From the NCBI GenBank assembly GCA_965248175.1, contig OZ252093.1, forward strand, positions 1,054,001-1,118,000: 64,000 bases of DNA, written 5' to 3'. Shown in pieces: positions 36,846-45,653 of this stretch (position 1 is its first letter; every line of letters starts with the position of its first letter). Made by a program: the position numbers and the translations under genes. The stretch comes from VXPQ01 sp965248175 (GTDB taxonomy: Bacteria > Bacteroidota > Rhodothermia > Rhodothermales > VXPQ01). A model generated the notes under the pieces. It did not search any database. It worked only from the letters and a program-made list of their open reading frames with translations, and was not told where the DNA came from.

Positions 36846-37739
36846 ATGAAAACCTGGCACGATATAGCAACCGACGGCGGCTCCGATGTGGCGGGCCAGG
36901 TGGGAGTGCAGACCGACCGGCTTGCGGAACGTCTCAGCAGTATTCGCTATATCGTCGCTGTAATGAGTGGTAAGGGAGGGGTGGGCAAGAGCACTGTGGC
37001 GGTGAATCTTGCCGCAGCGCTGGTTCGCGCTGGCGCCCGCGTCGGTCTCGTGGATGGAGATATCAACGGTCCGTCGCTCGGGCGCATGACCGGCGTGCAG
37101 GCGACGACCTTGTCGCAACGCACAGGAGGGGCTATCCCCCCCCCCGAAACGTCTTCGGGTGTACGCGTCATGTCCATGGCCCTGTTTTTGCGCGACGAGA
37201 CGACGCCTGTAGCGTGGGATGCCCCGTCGCAATCCGGCGGAGCCGCCTGGCGCGGGCTCCGTGAGGCCAGTGCATTGCGGGAGCTTATTGCGGATACCGT
37301 ATGGGGCGCCCTGGATATGCTCCTGGTAGATTTGCCGCCGGGCTCGGATCGTTTGCCGACACTTGCCGATGTGGTACCACGCATCGATGCAGCCGTCGTG
37401 GTTACCATTCCCTCGGCAGTGGCCCTGGATGTGGTAGGCCGCTCCGTGCGCATGATCCAGGAACACCTCGACGTGTCGTCGCTGGGGCTTGTCGAAAACA
37501 TGGCGTCGCATGCTTGTCCGCATTGCGGGCAGGCAGATCCGCTGTATCCGCCGGGCCGTACGGACCGGTTGGCAAAGACCCTCAACGTGCCTGTGCTGGC
37601 TCGTATCCCCTTTGATCCTGTCCTCGGCATGGCTGCCGACGAAGGACGTTCGTACGTGCACGAACATCCGGATCGCCCGGCGGCGCGCGCCTTCACCGAA
37701 CTGGCCCATCATCTTCAAATCCTGTTGGATGCCTCATGA
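36846..37739 (+). CDS. Mrp/NBP35 (ApbC)-family Fe-S carrier ATPase
   Basis: This 297-aa P-loop ATPase belongs to the family that assembles and delivers 4Fe-4S clusters. The deviant Walker A VMSGKGGVGKST starts near residue 39, DGDINGPSLGR follows, and the C-terminal cluster-binding pair is HACPHCG. The N-terminal DUF59 domain of many Mrp proteins is absent. The usual DLPPG motif is present as LLVDLPPGSD. ATG 36846 is chosen because upstream sequence in this frame belongs to the previous gene. The stop overlaps the next ATG by four bases. Context suggests a dedicated cluster carrier for the radical SAM or PCP_red proteins. Confidence 0.88.
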   Translation: MKTWHDIATDGGSDVAGQVGVQTDRLAERLSSIRYIVAVMSGKGGVGKSTVAVNLAAALVRAGARVGLVDGDINGPSLGRMTGVQATTLSQRTGGAIPPPETSSGVRVMSMALFLRDETTPVAWDAPSQSGGAAWRGLREASALRELIADTVWGALDMLLVDLPPGSDRLPTLADVVPRIDAAVVVTIPSAVALDVVGRSVRMIQEHLDVSSLGLVENMASHACPHCGQADPLYPPGRTDRLAKTLNVPVLARIPFDPVLGMAADEGRSYVHEHPDRPAARAFTELAHHLQILLDAS

Positions 37740-38215
37740 AATTTCTTTGCGTGGAATGTGACGAGGCCATGAGTCTCGCCGAAACGCGTGGTCCCGACCG
37801 CGGCTCCATGACGGTCATATTTGGTTGCCCGGTGTGCGGCAGGCAAACGGCCATGCTGACCAATGTGAGCGAGACCCAGGTGGTGCGCTCTCTTGGCGTG
37901 AAGATCGGTGGACAATCTGTTCCTGCCGAGCCTATGGAAGGCATACGGACCGGGCTGGCTGCTTCATCGGTCGGGGCCTCCGGCCCTGCTGTGGAAGGCG
38001 GAGCTTCGAAATGTCCGTTTACGGGTATGGTCAACGAGGCGTTCGGGCGCAGTGACATGCCCTGGACGGAGGGCGCGCGCCAGCGCATGGAGAATATCCC
38101 CGCTTCTGCCCGCGGCATGGTCATGCAGAGCGTGGAGCGCTATGCCGAAGCGGAGGGACTTGCCGAGGTCACCGAGGCTGTCCTGGACCGGGCACGCAGT
38201 GGCATGGGTATGTAA
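37736..38215 (+). CDS. Zinc-ribbon protein with C-terminal PCP_red-like domain
   Basis: This 159-aa protein has an N-terminal zinc ribbon with CVEC (5-8) and CPVC (31-34). A Gly/Ala-rich linker and a KCPFTG motif (92-97) follow. The PCP_red-like segment is at about 109-155 (PWTEGARQRMENIPASAR, then VERYAEAEG). It is translationally coupled to the Mrp ATPase through ATGA. It could be the client or adaptor that receives a cluster or metal, but no catalytic residues are evident. Confidence 0.78.
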   Translation: MKFLCVECDEAMSLAETRGPDRGSMTVIFGCPVCGRQTAMLTNVSETQVVRSLGVKIGGQSVPAEPMEGIRTGLAASSVGASGPAVEGGASKCPFTGMVNEAFGRSDMPWTEGARQRMENIPASARGMVMQSVERYAEAEGLAEVTEAVLDRARSGMGM

Positions 38216-38221
38216 CAAGCC

Positions 38222-38674
38222 ATGTTTACCTTTCGCGCCGTCGTTCTATGGATTCATCTGGCGGCGATCATCGTCTGGGTGGGCGGGATGATCGTCGTAC
38301 CGTTTGTGGTGGCGCCTTCCGTGCGGCGGTTTGCGGGCGAACATCTTGCCCCTGAACGCACCGCTGCACTTATCGAGACGCTGGTTCGTCGGTTCCAGCG
38401 GTTCAGCAGGGAGCTTTTCTTCACCATCCTGCTGACAGGGATTTTCAACCTCATCAATGTGGGGTGGCTGACGAACTTCAGTTACCCGGCTGCCTATCTC
38501 CAGCTGGTTGGCGCCAAGTTCATCCTGTTCCTTGCAATGGGCATCAACCAGGCATGGTACAGTCTGGCGCTCGTGCCGCAGGGAAAAACGCGGACCGCCC
38601 TGTGGTCTGCGCTTGTCAACGCCGTACTTGCTGCTGTCGTGCTGTACCTGGGGCTCAGGTTGCGATTCGGATGA
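38222..38674 (+). CDS. CopD/HemJ-like four-helix membrane protein
   Basis: This 150-aa protein has four predicted helices. The first carries WIHLAAIIVWVGGMIVVPF, a His/Trp pattern shared by CopD-like proteins and by HemJ, the cytochrome-b-like protoporphyrinogen oxidase. Both belong to a broad group of heme-binding membrane proteins. It starts seven bases after the zinc-ribbon gene and closes the operon. Its last 20 bases overlap the end of the convergent gene at 38655-39137. A role in heme handling fits the context but is not proven. Confidence 0.7.
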   Translation: MFTFRAVVLWIHLAAIIVWVGGMIVVPFVVAPSVRRFAGEHLAPERTAALIETLVRRFQRFSRELFFTILLTGIFNLINVGWLTNFSYPAAYLQLVGAKFILFLAMGINQAWYSLALVPQGKTRTALWSALVNAVLAAVVLYLGLRLRFG

Positions 38675-39137
38675 TTGCGGCGATTTCTCCGGAAGCATCC
38701 CCGGACTCTGCAAGCCTCCGGCGGAAATTTTCCGCATCGCCTCCGATGTCTTCCAGCAGATAGCCTGCGTCCTTCATCAGGCTCCGCCAGCGGTCGTCTA
38801 TAGGGATGCGCCGCGAGGCGGTCATCGCATCCGGCAGCATATCGATGCGCAGTTCGAAGAAACGGTGGAACCGCTCCATGGCGGCCAGTTCCACGGGATC
38901 GAAAGCGTCTCTGAACGTCTCCGCCGCCTCGGGTGACAGATCACCCTTCAGCCCATCCATATAACGCTCGCTCGGGACATACACGTCATCGAACCAGGCA
39001 CAAGCCAGTTCGTAGGCCAACCTCGAACGTCCGAGGCGATGCGACAGCGTTTTCTGCGCTTCCTCGCTTGTCAGCAATCCCAGTAGAGTAGCAATACGCC
39101 GGCGGGGGTCAGGGTTTGTTGCCGGCGCATCCCCCAT
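38655..39137 (-). CDS. Unknown soluble protein downstream of FN3/T9SS gene
   Basis: This 160-aa protein is not recognised. It is helical, acidic and rich in Arg, without signal, membrane helix or metal motif. The central stretch YELACAWFDDVYVPSERYMD is the most distinctive. It starts one base after the stop of the FN3 gene on the same strand, so both are probably co-transcribed. Its 3' end overlaps the CopD/HemJ-like gene tail to tail by 20 bases. Confidence 0.68.
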   Translation of the reverse strand: MGDAPATNPDPRRRIATLLGLLTSEEAQKTLSHRLGRSRLAYELACAWFDDVYVPSERYMDGLKGDLSPEAAETFRDAFDPVELAAMERFHRFFELRIDMLPDAMTASRRIPIDDRWRSLMKDAGYLLEDIGGDAENFRRRLAESGDASGEIAAIIRIAT

Positions 39138-39138
39138 G

Positions 39139-41073
39139 TTACTTGACCAGTATCATGGTACGGGCAACGATCTTGTCTCCAGTCTGCAAACGATATACAT
39201 ACGGACCGCTTGGCAGATTGCTTGCATCGAACCGCACCATGTGACGGCCTGCCGACTGCAATCCGTCCACCAGCACAGCCGCCTCGTGACCGAGCAGGTC
39301 GTACACCGCGAGATATACCTCACCTGTCTGTGGCAACTCGTAGTCTATGGTCGTTTCCGGATTGAACGGGTTCGGATAGTTGCCCATGAGCGCTACCTTG
39401 GTGGGTAGTTCTTCGCTCTCTGTACCCACTGACTTAGGCCCCCCTGCCCCCGCTGACCGACCCCCTGACAGGGGCAGCCTGACGGTTGTATTTGCAGGGG
39501 TTCCACCTCCGTCCCTGTTTTCTGCCCGCACCTCGAACATGTACTCCAACCCGTTCGTCAGGCCTGTGACCGTGTAGCTGCGGGCATTCGCTCCGCCGGG
39601 GATGTCGCTCCAGGTTGCAGGAGCGTCGAAGCCAAAGTATTGGTTACTTTCCCTGTACCGGTACGCGTAACCGGTGATATCCCCCGGGTCATAGTACGGA
39701 GGGCTCCATGTCAGCGTTACCTGTTCGCTACCGGGAGTACTCCTCAAGTACAGCGGTGGATCCAAAGTCGGCTTGGGTGGGGGCGAAGGCTCTGACGGAG
39801 ATATGAACGGTATTGATAGCGGTGGCGGACTCTCGTCATCGATGATCATCAGGTCTACAGTGAAAGGCTTCGCTGCAACCTCATTAATCGGATAATCCTC
39901 CCTCAGCACCCTTACCATCACGGTCTTGTGCCCTTCTTTCACATCATTGTCCACTGCTGTGATCGTCAAGGTTTCGGTGCTCGTTGTTGCGCCCTGTGCA
40001 ATGGTCAGGGTGGTTCCGCTCAGCGTGAAGTCCGCATCCACTGCTGGAGCTACCGACTTCGGGGTGAGCGTCAAGGTGACCTCCTCTATTACGGGAGAGG
40101 GTATTGTCGCTGTCACGGTACCCATGCCGCCATTCTCATTAATCGAGGCCGGATCCAGCACCAGCGTGATCCGTGGCGGGGTGTTGTTGGTCACGCTATT
40201 CCACATAGTTTTCTCGACCGGATTTTCGACCGGGCTCTTCAGGCCGCCGGACATTGGAAGAAAAACGTCTCCCTCTACATACGTTGGCTGGTAATAACGA
40301 ACGTGTACCCTCTCGCCATGATTTATTCCATCTACTTCCGCCAGTGTGAGTGTGACCTTGGCGCCCTGTAGCGTTACGTTCTCCGGACGATAGTCACCCC
40401 CATTGCCGGAGACCTTTATCGGGAAAAAGACACCCCCTGGCATCGAATTTTCATCCAGGGCCTGATTGAAGGTCATCACCATCTCGGTGTCATTGACGGT
40501 CACCGAATTGATTGTCGGCGCCGTACCGCCACCGAGCAAGCCCGTCCTGGCTTCATCCTCGTTCGATGGTTCACTTACACCATCGTCGTTGATTGCCAAG
40601 ACCCGGTAACTCAACAAAGTATTGGGTGCGAGCCCTGTGTGGCTGTAGGATACGTTGGTATCTCCGGTGTTTTCCACCAGTACACGCCATTCTCCTGTTT
40701 CTTCCCGGTCTATTAGACCCAGGTTGCTTTCGTACCTCGAGAATGCCTCGATCCTGTATCCGGTAATTGCAGCGCCGCCGTTGTTCGTTGGGGCAGCCCA
40801 TAACAGGTTGATGGTCGTCGTTCCGGAGGCTGTCGCCGTCAGGCTGGTCGGCGCATCGGGGGCAGCGGCTACTGTCGTGGTTACCACCCTGTCGCCATTG
40901 CCGCCACGTCAGTGCTCGGCTTCCGTGGCGTGCGCACGCATTGCCGGGTTGGTTGCAGCCACCATGAGCAAGGCAAATGCAACGCAGAGGGTCCGTGATG
41001 GAAAAAGAATTTGTGTGCGTTTTGGTACCGGGCTACCCCAGACGTAGGGTCGCCGGTTTGCGGGAAATGGCAC
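39139..41073 (-). pseudogene. Secreted FN3/SwmB/Calx-beta protein with T9SS tail, interrupted by in-frame TGA
   Basis: From GTG 41073 the frame encodes a short basic N-terminus and a good signal peptide (TLCVAFALLMVAATNPAMRA). It then hits TGA at 40911-40909 and continues in the same frame. The downstream open part from GTG 40887 is 582 aa. It has a fibronectin type III domain (about 8-110), a SwmB-like segment (120-235), a Calx-beta-like segment (240-350), a second FN3 (375-470) and a T9SS type A sorting domain (505-582, with NYPNPFNPETTI). Without readthrough the secreted body lacks its signal. A nonsense mutation, a sequencing error or recoding are the options. Confidence 0.75.
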
Positions 41074-41454
41074 CGTTCAGCCTCTACAGGTTCGTTGCGA
41101 GTTGCAGAATCACAATTCCTCTGTACACCCGATAGATTATTCGGGAGCTATGTACAGAGGTGAACGGGGTGGGAAGTGAGGCTGAGAATTAAGTTACCAA
41201 CCATATAAATGGGACGCAATACCATGCAAGTGATTTTGTTGCGAGGAAGATAATTTGAAAATTATTCATTCTACTTCGGGTGAAATCTCGACCGGTCCGG
41301 GCATCTTCAAGCGGGGTAATGCGCCAGCAAACAATATATATGTGCCGGCGTTCGTTGTATGCATGTTCTGGCTCGGCTTGTCATCATGCTTCCCGGACAC
41401 ATTATCCCTGTACACACCATGTATTTTCCTCCTGATTTTTCCGTAAACCCCGGG
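41074..41454. other. Divergent intergenic region with hairpin
   Basis: The stretch separates the minus-strand FN3 gene from the plus-strand GLPGLI gene. It holds the 43-base inverted repeat at 41118-41160 and an AT-rich segment near 41185-41275 that probably carries promoters for both directions. No RNA gene or small protein gene could be supported. Confidence 0.5.
41118..41160. repeat. Two-tier inverted repeat upstream of FN3 gene
   Basis: CCTCTGTACA (41118-41127) pairs perfectly with TGTACAGAGG (41151-41160). Inside it CCCGA (41128-41132) pairs with TCGGG (41141-41145) around an 8-base loop. It lies 45 bases upstream of the FN3 GTG. It could be an operator, a 5' untranslated hairpin or an attenuator. 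Confidence 0.75.
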
Positions 41455-42261
41455 ATGCGTTCTGCCTGCAAGGGAATGGCGCCGATCCTGTTGCTGTGTA
41501 CTGCCCTGTATGCTCTGGCTCCGTCACCGGTGCTTGCCCAGACGACAGGAACGATTCATTACCAGCGAACCGTAAAGCCGGAAATCCCCGAGGGTCTGGA
41601 ACTCCCGCCGGCCCTGGGAGAAGAGATGAAAGAGCAGATACTGGCTTCGATGTCCGCGGTGGACACCACGGCCTGGCGTCTTCATTTCACGGAAAAGGCA
41701 TCGGTGATGACGCCGGCCCCCGATTCGGCGGCAATGCCCGATCGATCAGTGAGTCGTTCCCGGGGAGATATTTTGATACGGACGAAGCGTTCGCAGGATC
41801 GTACCATAACGTACACCGACCTTGAAGCCTGGACGGTTACCGAGCAAAAAGACTTTCTGGGTCGCACCTTCCTGATCCAGGGCGACCGCCCCGAATATGC
41901 GTGGCGCCTCACAGGACAGCAAGGCGAGTACCTCGGTTTTGCATGTCAGCAAGCGGTCACGGAAGCGGACAGCGCCACAGTAGAGGCCTGGTTCGCTCCG
42001 GAGCTCCCCGTACCGATCGGTCCCGCCTCGTTCGGAGGGTTGCCCGGTACGATCCTGGTGTTGTCCATCGACGACGGGAGCCTCACGGCCTATAGCGCCA
42101 CACATGTTTCGTCCGAGGCGCCTGACGAGGTGTCGATCCAGGCCCCGGAAAAAGGAAGGGCGGTTACACAGGAGGAGTTCGCCGCTATCGTGAAGGAGAA
42201 AACGGAAGAAATGCAAAATCAGGGCGGCAATAGAGGAATTTTTATTCGGGTTGATCGCTGA
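41455..42261 (+). CDS. GLPGLI-family secreted protein
   Basis: This 268-aa exported protein has a signal peptide (about residues 1-28, ending PSPVLAQ). Its body matches the Bacteroidota GLPGLI family, named for the motif seen here as FGGLPGTILVLSIDDG. The family has no established function and is commonly found next to an outer-membrane barrel gene, as here. ATG 41455 gives a compact signal peptide; in-frame ATGs at 41419 and 41359 would give a poor extended N-terminus. It starts the two-gene unit with the TonB-receptor-like gene 57 bases downstream. Confidence 0.85.
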   Translation: MRSACKGMAPILLLCTALYALAPSPVLAQTTGTIHYQRTVKPEIPEGLELPPALGEEMKEQILASMSAVDTTAWRLHFTEKASVMTPAPDSAAMPDRSVSRSRGDILIRTKRSQDRTITYTDLEAWTVTEQKDFLGRTFLIQGDRPEYAWRLTGQQGEYLGFACQQAVTEADSATVEAWFAPELPVPIGPASFGGLPGTILVLSIDDGSLTAYSATHVSSEAPDEVSIQAPEKGRAVTQEEFAAIVKEKTEEMQNQGGNRGIFIRVDR

Positions 42262-42318
42262 CGTGCGGATACCATGCTTTGCTTTCGATCATCCCGATTT
42301 ATTCCTTTCCCATGCACG

Positions 42319-45129
42319 ATGAAACATGTGTGCATGGGCTGGCAGGCGGCAGGTTTCGGAGTAGTTGTTTGCTTTCTTACCCTTGTCTTCTGTACGGGAA
42401 CGGCTACGGCTCAGGCCAGCCGTTTCGAAGCCACCGGTGTGGTAGTGGATTCGACGGGGGCGGTGCTTCCGGGCGCGACCGTGGTGGCGCTTACCCGTGA
42501 AGATTCGGTTCTGACCCGGTTCTCGACGACCAATCGGGACGGAGCGTTTACTCTCCGGCGTGTTCCTGAAGGGATGTATATCCTGCAGATTACCTTTGTC
42601 GGGTTTCAGACGCACCGGCAGGACATGGACCTGTCGAGCGGCGACTACGATGCGGGAACCATGGTTCTCGAAGTTTCGACCGTCGAACTGGACGAACTGG
42701 TGGTCGGCGCCGAGCACATTCCTATTGTGGTCAAGGCGGATACGCTCGAATACAATGCTGCTGCCTTCGCGGTGCGCCCCAACGACATGGTGGAAGATTT
42801 GCTGCGGCGACTGCCCGGCATAGAAGTCGAAGACGACGGCACCATCCGGGCGCAAGGCGAAGAGGTGCAGAAAGTGCTGGTCGAGGACAAGGAATTTTTC
42901 GGAAACGATCCATCCATCGCCACGAGGAACCTGCCCGCGAATGTGGTCGAAAAGGTGCAGGTATACGATAAGGCGTCGGACATGGAGGAATTTACCGGCA
43001 TCGAGGATGGAGAAGACGTCAAAACCATCAATCTGGACCTGAAGGAGGAAGCGGAGAGAGGGTATTTCGGCCACTTGACCGGAGGATACGGGAGCGAGGA
43101 ACGTTACGACGGCGACGTGTCCATAAACCGGTTCGGCCCGTCCACGCAGTTGTCTCTCATCGGGAATGTGAACAACGTCAACCGGCAGAATTTTTCATTC
43201 GGCGACATCGTTACGCTGCTGGGGGGCCTGGAGGCCATGGGTGGGAGGTTAATCATTCGCGACGGCGGCGGTTTGTTCAATACCCAGGACGGGTTGTCCG
43301 AGACGTCTTCGGTCGGGTTCAATGTGAACAGGGATTTCGGGGAAAACACCTCGGCGCACGCCAGCTATTTCCTGTCGAACGTGGATAACCGGCAGGATCG
43401 CGTGGCGCAGCAGCAGCAATTGCTTGGGCCCGTGCAGTCCTCTTTTGTCAACGAGACCGGCGGGCAGACCAGCGATAACCTTACCCACCGGCTGACCGTG
43501 AACGCCTTGCATGAATTTGGAGACGGGCACGACCTGCGGTTGCGCGGCGACCTGACGGCGGGCGCCTCCTCACTGACGAATATCTCGGAAACCGAAACGC
43601 TGGCCAGAGGAGCGGGTGGAAACGAGGCTCTGACCGACTACCGGTCGGAAAGCGACAATCTGGGTGGAAACGGCTCGCTTACATGGCGCCGTCGGCTGGA
43701 CGAAAAGGGCCGGAGTCTGATAGGGGAAGTGAGGGGCAGTATGAACGACGACGAGATGTCCGGGAATCTCCGTTCGATCACGAAATTCCTCGAGGAGGGG
43801 AATGTGCTTTCCAGCGACGAGATCATGCAGTTACAAACCCGTCCCGGGAGTTCATTCCGCTCGACGCAGAAGGTTTCGTACATTGAGCCTGTCGGGGAAG
43901 GGGGGAGGTTGGAATTTCAGGTCGAGAGTCGGCAGATCGAGGAAGATCGCAGGCAGTCGGTGTTCGATACGGTATCCGGCGTTTCCGTCTTTAACGACAG
44001 GCTTTCCTCCGGGTACGACCGTACGTATTCCTACATACAGGGGGGCGTTCGGTACCAGGCGAGCGGGGGAAAATTCAAGGCCGGTATAGGGGCCAATCTG
44101 CAAAGATCGTCGCTGGAGGGAAAAATTGTGGACGCGGCGGGCGGCTCCCCCCATGCGCGCATCGAAAACGCCTATACGCATGTGCTGCCCCGGGCGCACT
44201 TCGACTATGATTTCGGCGAGCGTATGAACTTCTCGCTGGAGTATTCGGCGCGCGCGCGCGAGCCGTCCATTACGGACCTGCAACCCCTTACAAACAACAC
44301 GAACCCGCTACTTGTACGTGCGGGAAATCCTGCGCTGAAGCCGGAATATCGCCACAACGTCAATCTGCGTTTTTCGTTCTACGACCCCTTCACGTTTATG
44401 AAGGTATTTGTATTCGCCCGGAGTGAATACGTAAACAATGACATCGTACAGTCCAGAATGGTGGACGAACGGCTCCGGCAAGTCATCACCCCGGTCAATG
44501 CGGACGGCGCCTGGATATTTTCCGGAAGCGCTCATTTCGGAATGCCTGTTCGTCCTCTCGGCGTGGAAATCAATGTATCCAACAATCCGTTCTTCGAGCG
44601 CAGCCTCGAATACGTCAACGGAGTTGAGAACAGGGCCCGCATTCTGCGCCACACGATCAATGTCGGCCTGAATAATCGGAATGCAGACCTGTTCGATATA
44701 CGGGCAGGCGCCCGGTACACGTTCAATGCAGTGAGCTATTCGCTGAACGAAGCACAGAACCAGCAGTACGTCAACCGTACATACTACGCCGATGCGACGC
44801 TGTATCTCACTGAAAAATGGCGCGTAGCCGGTTCGCTCGATTACCGGATATATTCCCGGGAGGTGTTCGGTGACGTGAGCAGCGTGCCCATCCTGGGAGC
44901 TTCGGTTGCGCGGTCCGTGATGAACGAACGCGCCGACATCGAACTGGCGGCATTCGATCTGCTTGGACGGAACGAGGGTGTCCGGTTTTCCAACACGAAC
45001 ACATACATCCGGGAAGAGCGGATCGCTTCGCTGGGGCACTACATACTGCTGAAATTCTCCTACCGGCTTTCTCCGGCGTCAGGCGCCGGATCGAAGCGCA
45101 GGGGGCGCGGTACGATCATCAACCTTTGA
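42319..45129 (+). CDS. TonB-dependent-receptor-like outer-membrane barrel with carboxypeptidase-type plug
   Basis: This 936-aa outer-membrane protein has a signal peptide (about 1-33, ending TATAQA). A carboxypeptidase regulatory-like domain follows (about 38-125: ATGVVVDSTGAVLPGATV). Next come a plug-like segment (DMVEDLLRRLPGIEVEDDG, near 155) and a large beta-barrel of the OMP_b-brl_3 type to a C-terminus ending in alternating hydrophobics. No TonB box is obvious. It belongs to the group found with GLPGLI proteins in Bacteroidota. The ligand is unknown. ATG 42319 is preferred over 42274 because the signal then begins with a basic residue and a short polar segment. Confidence 0.88.
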   Translation: MKHVCMGWQAAGFGVVVCFLTLVFCTGTATAQASRFEATGVVVDSTGAVLPGATVVALTREDSVLTRFSTTNRDGAFTLRRVPEGMYILQITFVGFQTHRQDMDLSSGDYDAGTMVLEVSTVELDELVVGAEHIPIVVKADTLEYNAAAFAVRPNDMVEDLLRRLPGIEVEDDGTIRAQGEEVQKVLVEDKEFFGNDPSIATRNLPANVVEKVQVYDKASDMEEFTGIEDGEDVKTINLDLKEEAERGYFGHLTGGYGSEERYDGDVSINRFGPSTQLSLIGNVNNVNRQNFSFGDIVTLLGGLEAMGGRLIIRDGGGLFNTQDGLSETSSVGFNVNRDFGENTSAHASYFLSNVDNRQDRVAQQQQLLGPVQSSFVNETGGQTSDNLTHRLTVNALHEFGDGHDLRLRGDLTAGASSLTNISETETLARGAGGNEALTDYRSESDNLGGNGSLTWRRRLDEKGRSLIGEVRGSMNDDEMSGNLRSITKFLEEGNVLSSDEIMQLQTRPGSSFRSTQKVSYIEPVGEGGRLEFQVESRQIEEDRRQSVFDTVSGVSVFNDRLSSGYDRTYSYIQGGVRYQASGGKFKAGIGANLQRSSLEGKIVDAAGGSPHARIENAYTHVLPRAHFDYDFGERMNFSLEYSARAREPSITDLQPLTNNTNPLLVRAGNPALKPEYRHNVNLRFSFYDPFTFMKVFVFARSEYVNNDIVQSRMVDERLRQVITPVNADGAWIFSGSAHFGMPVRPLGVEINVSNNPFFERSLEYVNGVENRARILRHTINVGLNNRNADLFDIRAGARYTFNAVSYSLNEAQNQQYVNRTYYADATLYLTEKWRVAGSLDYRIYSREVFGDVSSVPILGASVARSVMNERADIELAAFDLLGRNEGVRFSNTNTYIREERIASLGHYILLKFSYRLSPASGAGSKRRGRGTIINL

Positions 45130-45176
45130 CGGCGCACGGCCCGGTTCGCGTCCCGGACAGGGTGGTCAGCCGCCCC

Positions 45177-45191
45177 GGCCCCGCCGGGGCC
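45177..45191. terminator. Possible bidirectional terminator hairpin
   Basis: GGCCCC and GGGGCC form a 6-bp stem with a 3-base loop in the 64-base gap between two convergent genes. No T-run is present on either side, so the call is weak. Confidence 0.3.
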
Positions 45192-45193
45192 TG

Positions 45194-45553
45194 TCACAAA
45201 TCCATACCGGGCAGGTCCGTCCACTTCGGTTCGCCTTCGGGTTTGAAGTTCTGGGTGGCCACGAAATTCCATCCTTCGTGGAAATTGAGTTTGTACTTCC
45301 CGCCCCCGAAGCGTTCGAACAGATATCCCTCCGGGTCCCGGAACAGGTCCATGCATTCCGCCGCCGGGAGGCGATCCAGTCCCTTGAAGCGGACGGAGCC
45401 GCGCCAGGGTTCCTGCACCAGAATGGTCACGGTGGCCGATCCCAGGAGACGCATGAAGGCTGCGTCAAGATCGGACATGTCCGGGGCGTCTATCCCCCGG
45501 CGCTCGAAATTTTTACGCACGTAGGGTTCGAACAGGGGCCAAAGCCACTCCAT
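45194..45553 (-). CDS. Unknown small soluble protein
   Basis: This 119-aa protein is not recognised. It has no signal, membrane helix or metal motif. A central hydrophobic stretch (FMRLLGSATVTILVQEPW) is followed by an aromatic, glycine-rich region (YLFERFGGGKYKLNFHEGWN) and a Pro-rich end. It is convergent with the outer-membrane barrel gene and divergent from the cupredoxin lipoprotein gene. Coding potential rests on the open frame, sensible composition and isolated position. Confidence 0.62.
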   Translation of the reverse strand: MEWLWPLFEPYVRKNFERRGIDAPDMSDLDAAFMRLLGSATVTILVQEPWRGSVRFKGLDRLPAAECMDLFRDPEGYLFERFGGGKYKLNFHEGWNFVATQNFKPEGEPKWTDLPGMDL

Positions 45554-45653
45554 CTTTTCACAAAAAGTTATTTTTAGTATTGCTATACTATCGACGATAA
45601 TCGTGCATAGATACGCACACGCCGTTTCTTAACCAAACGCAAGAGCGTACCCC

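Noticed and set aside
31468..38215. PCP_red-like domains as part of chlorophyll synthesis
   Set aside because: No bchL/N/B, other bch/chl or reaction-centre genes occur in the window; only the small C-terminal domain is shared.
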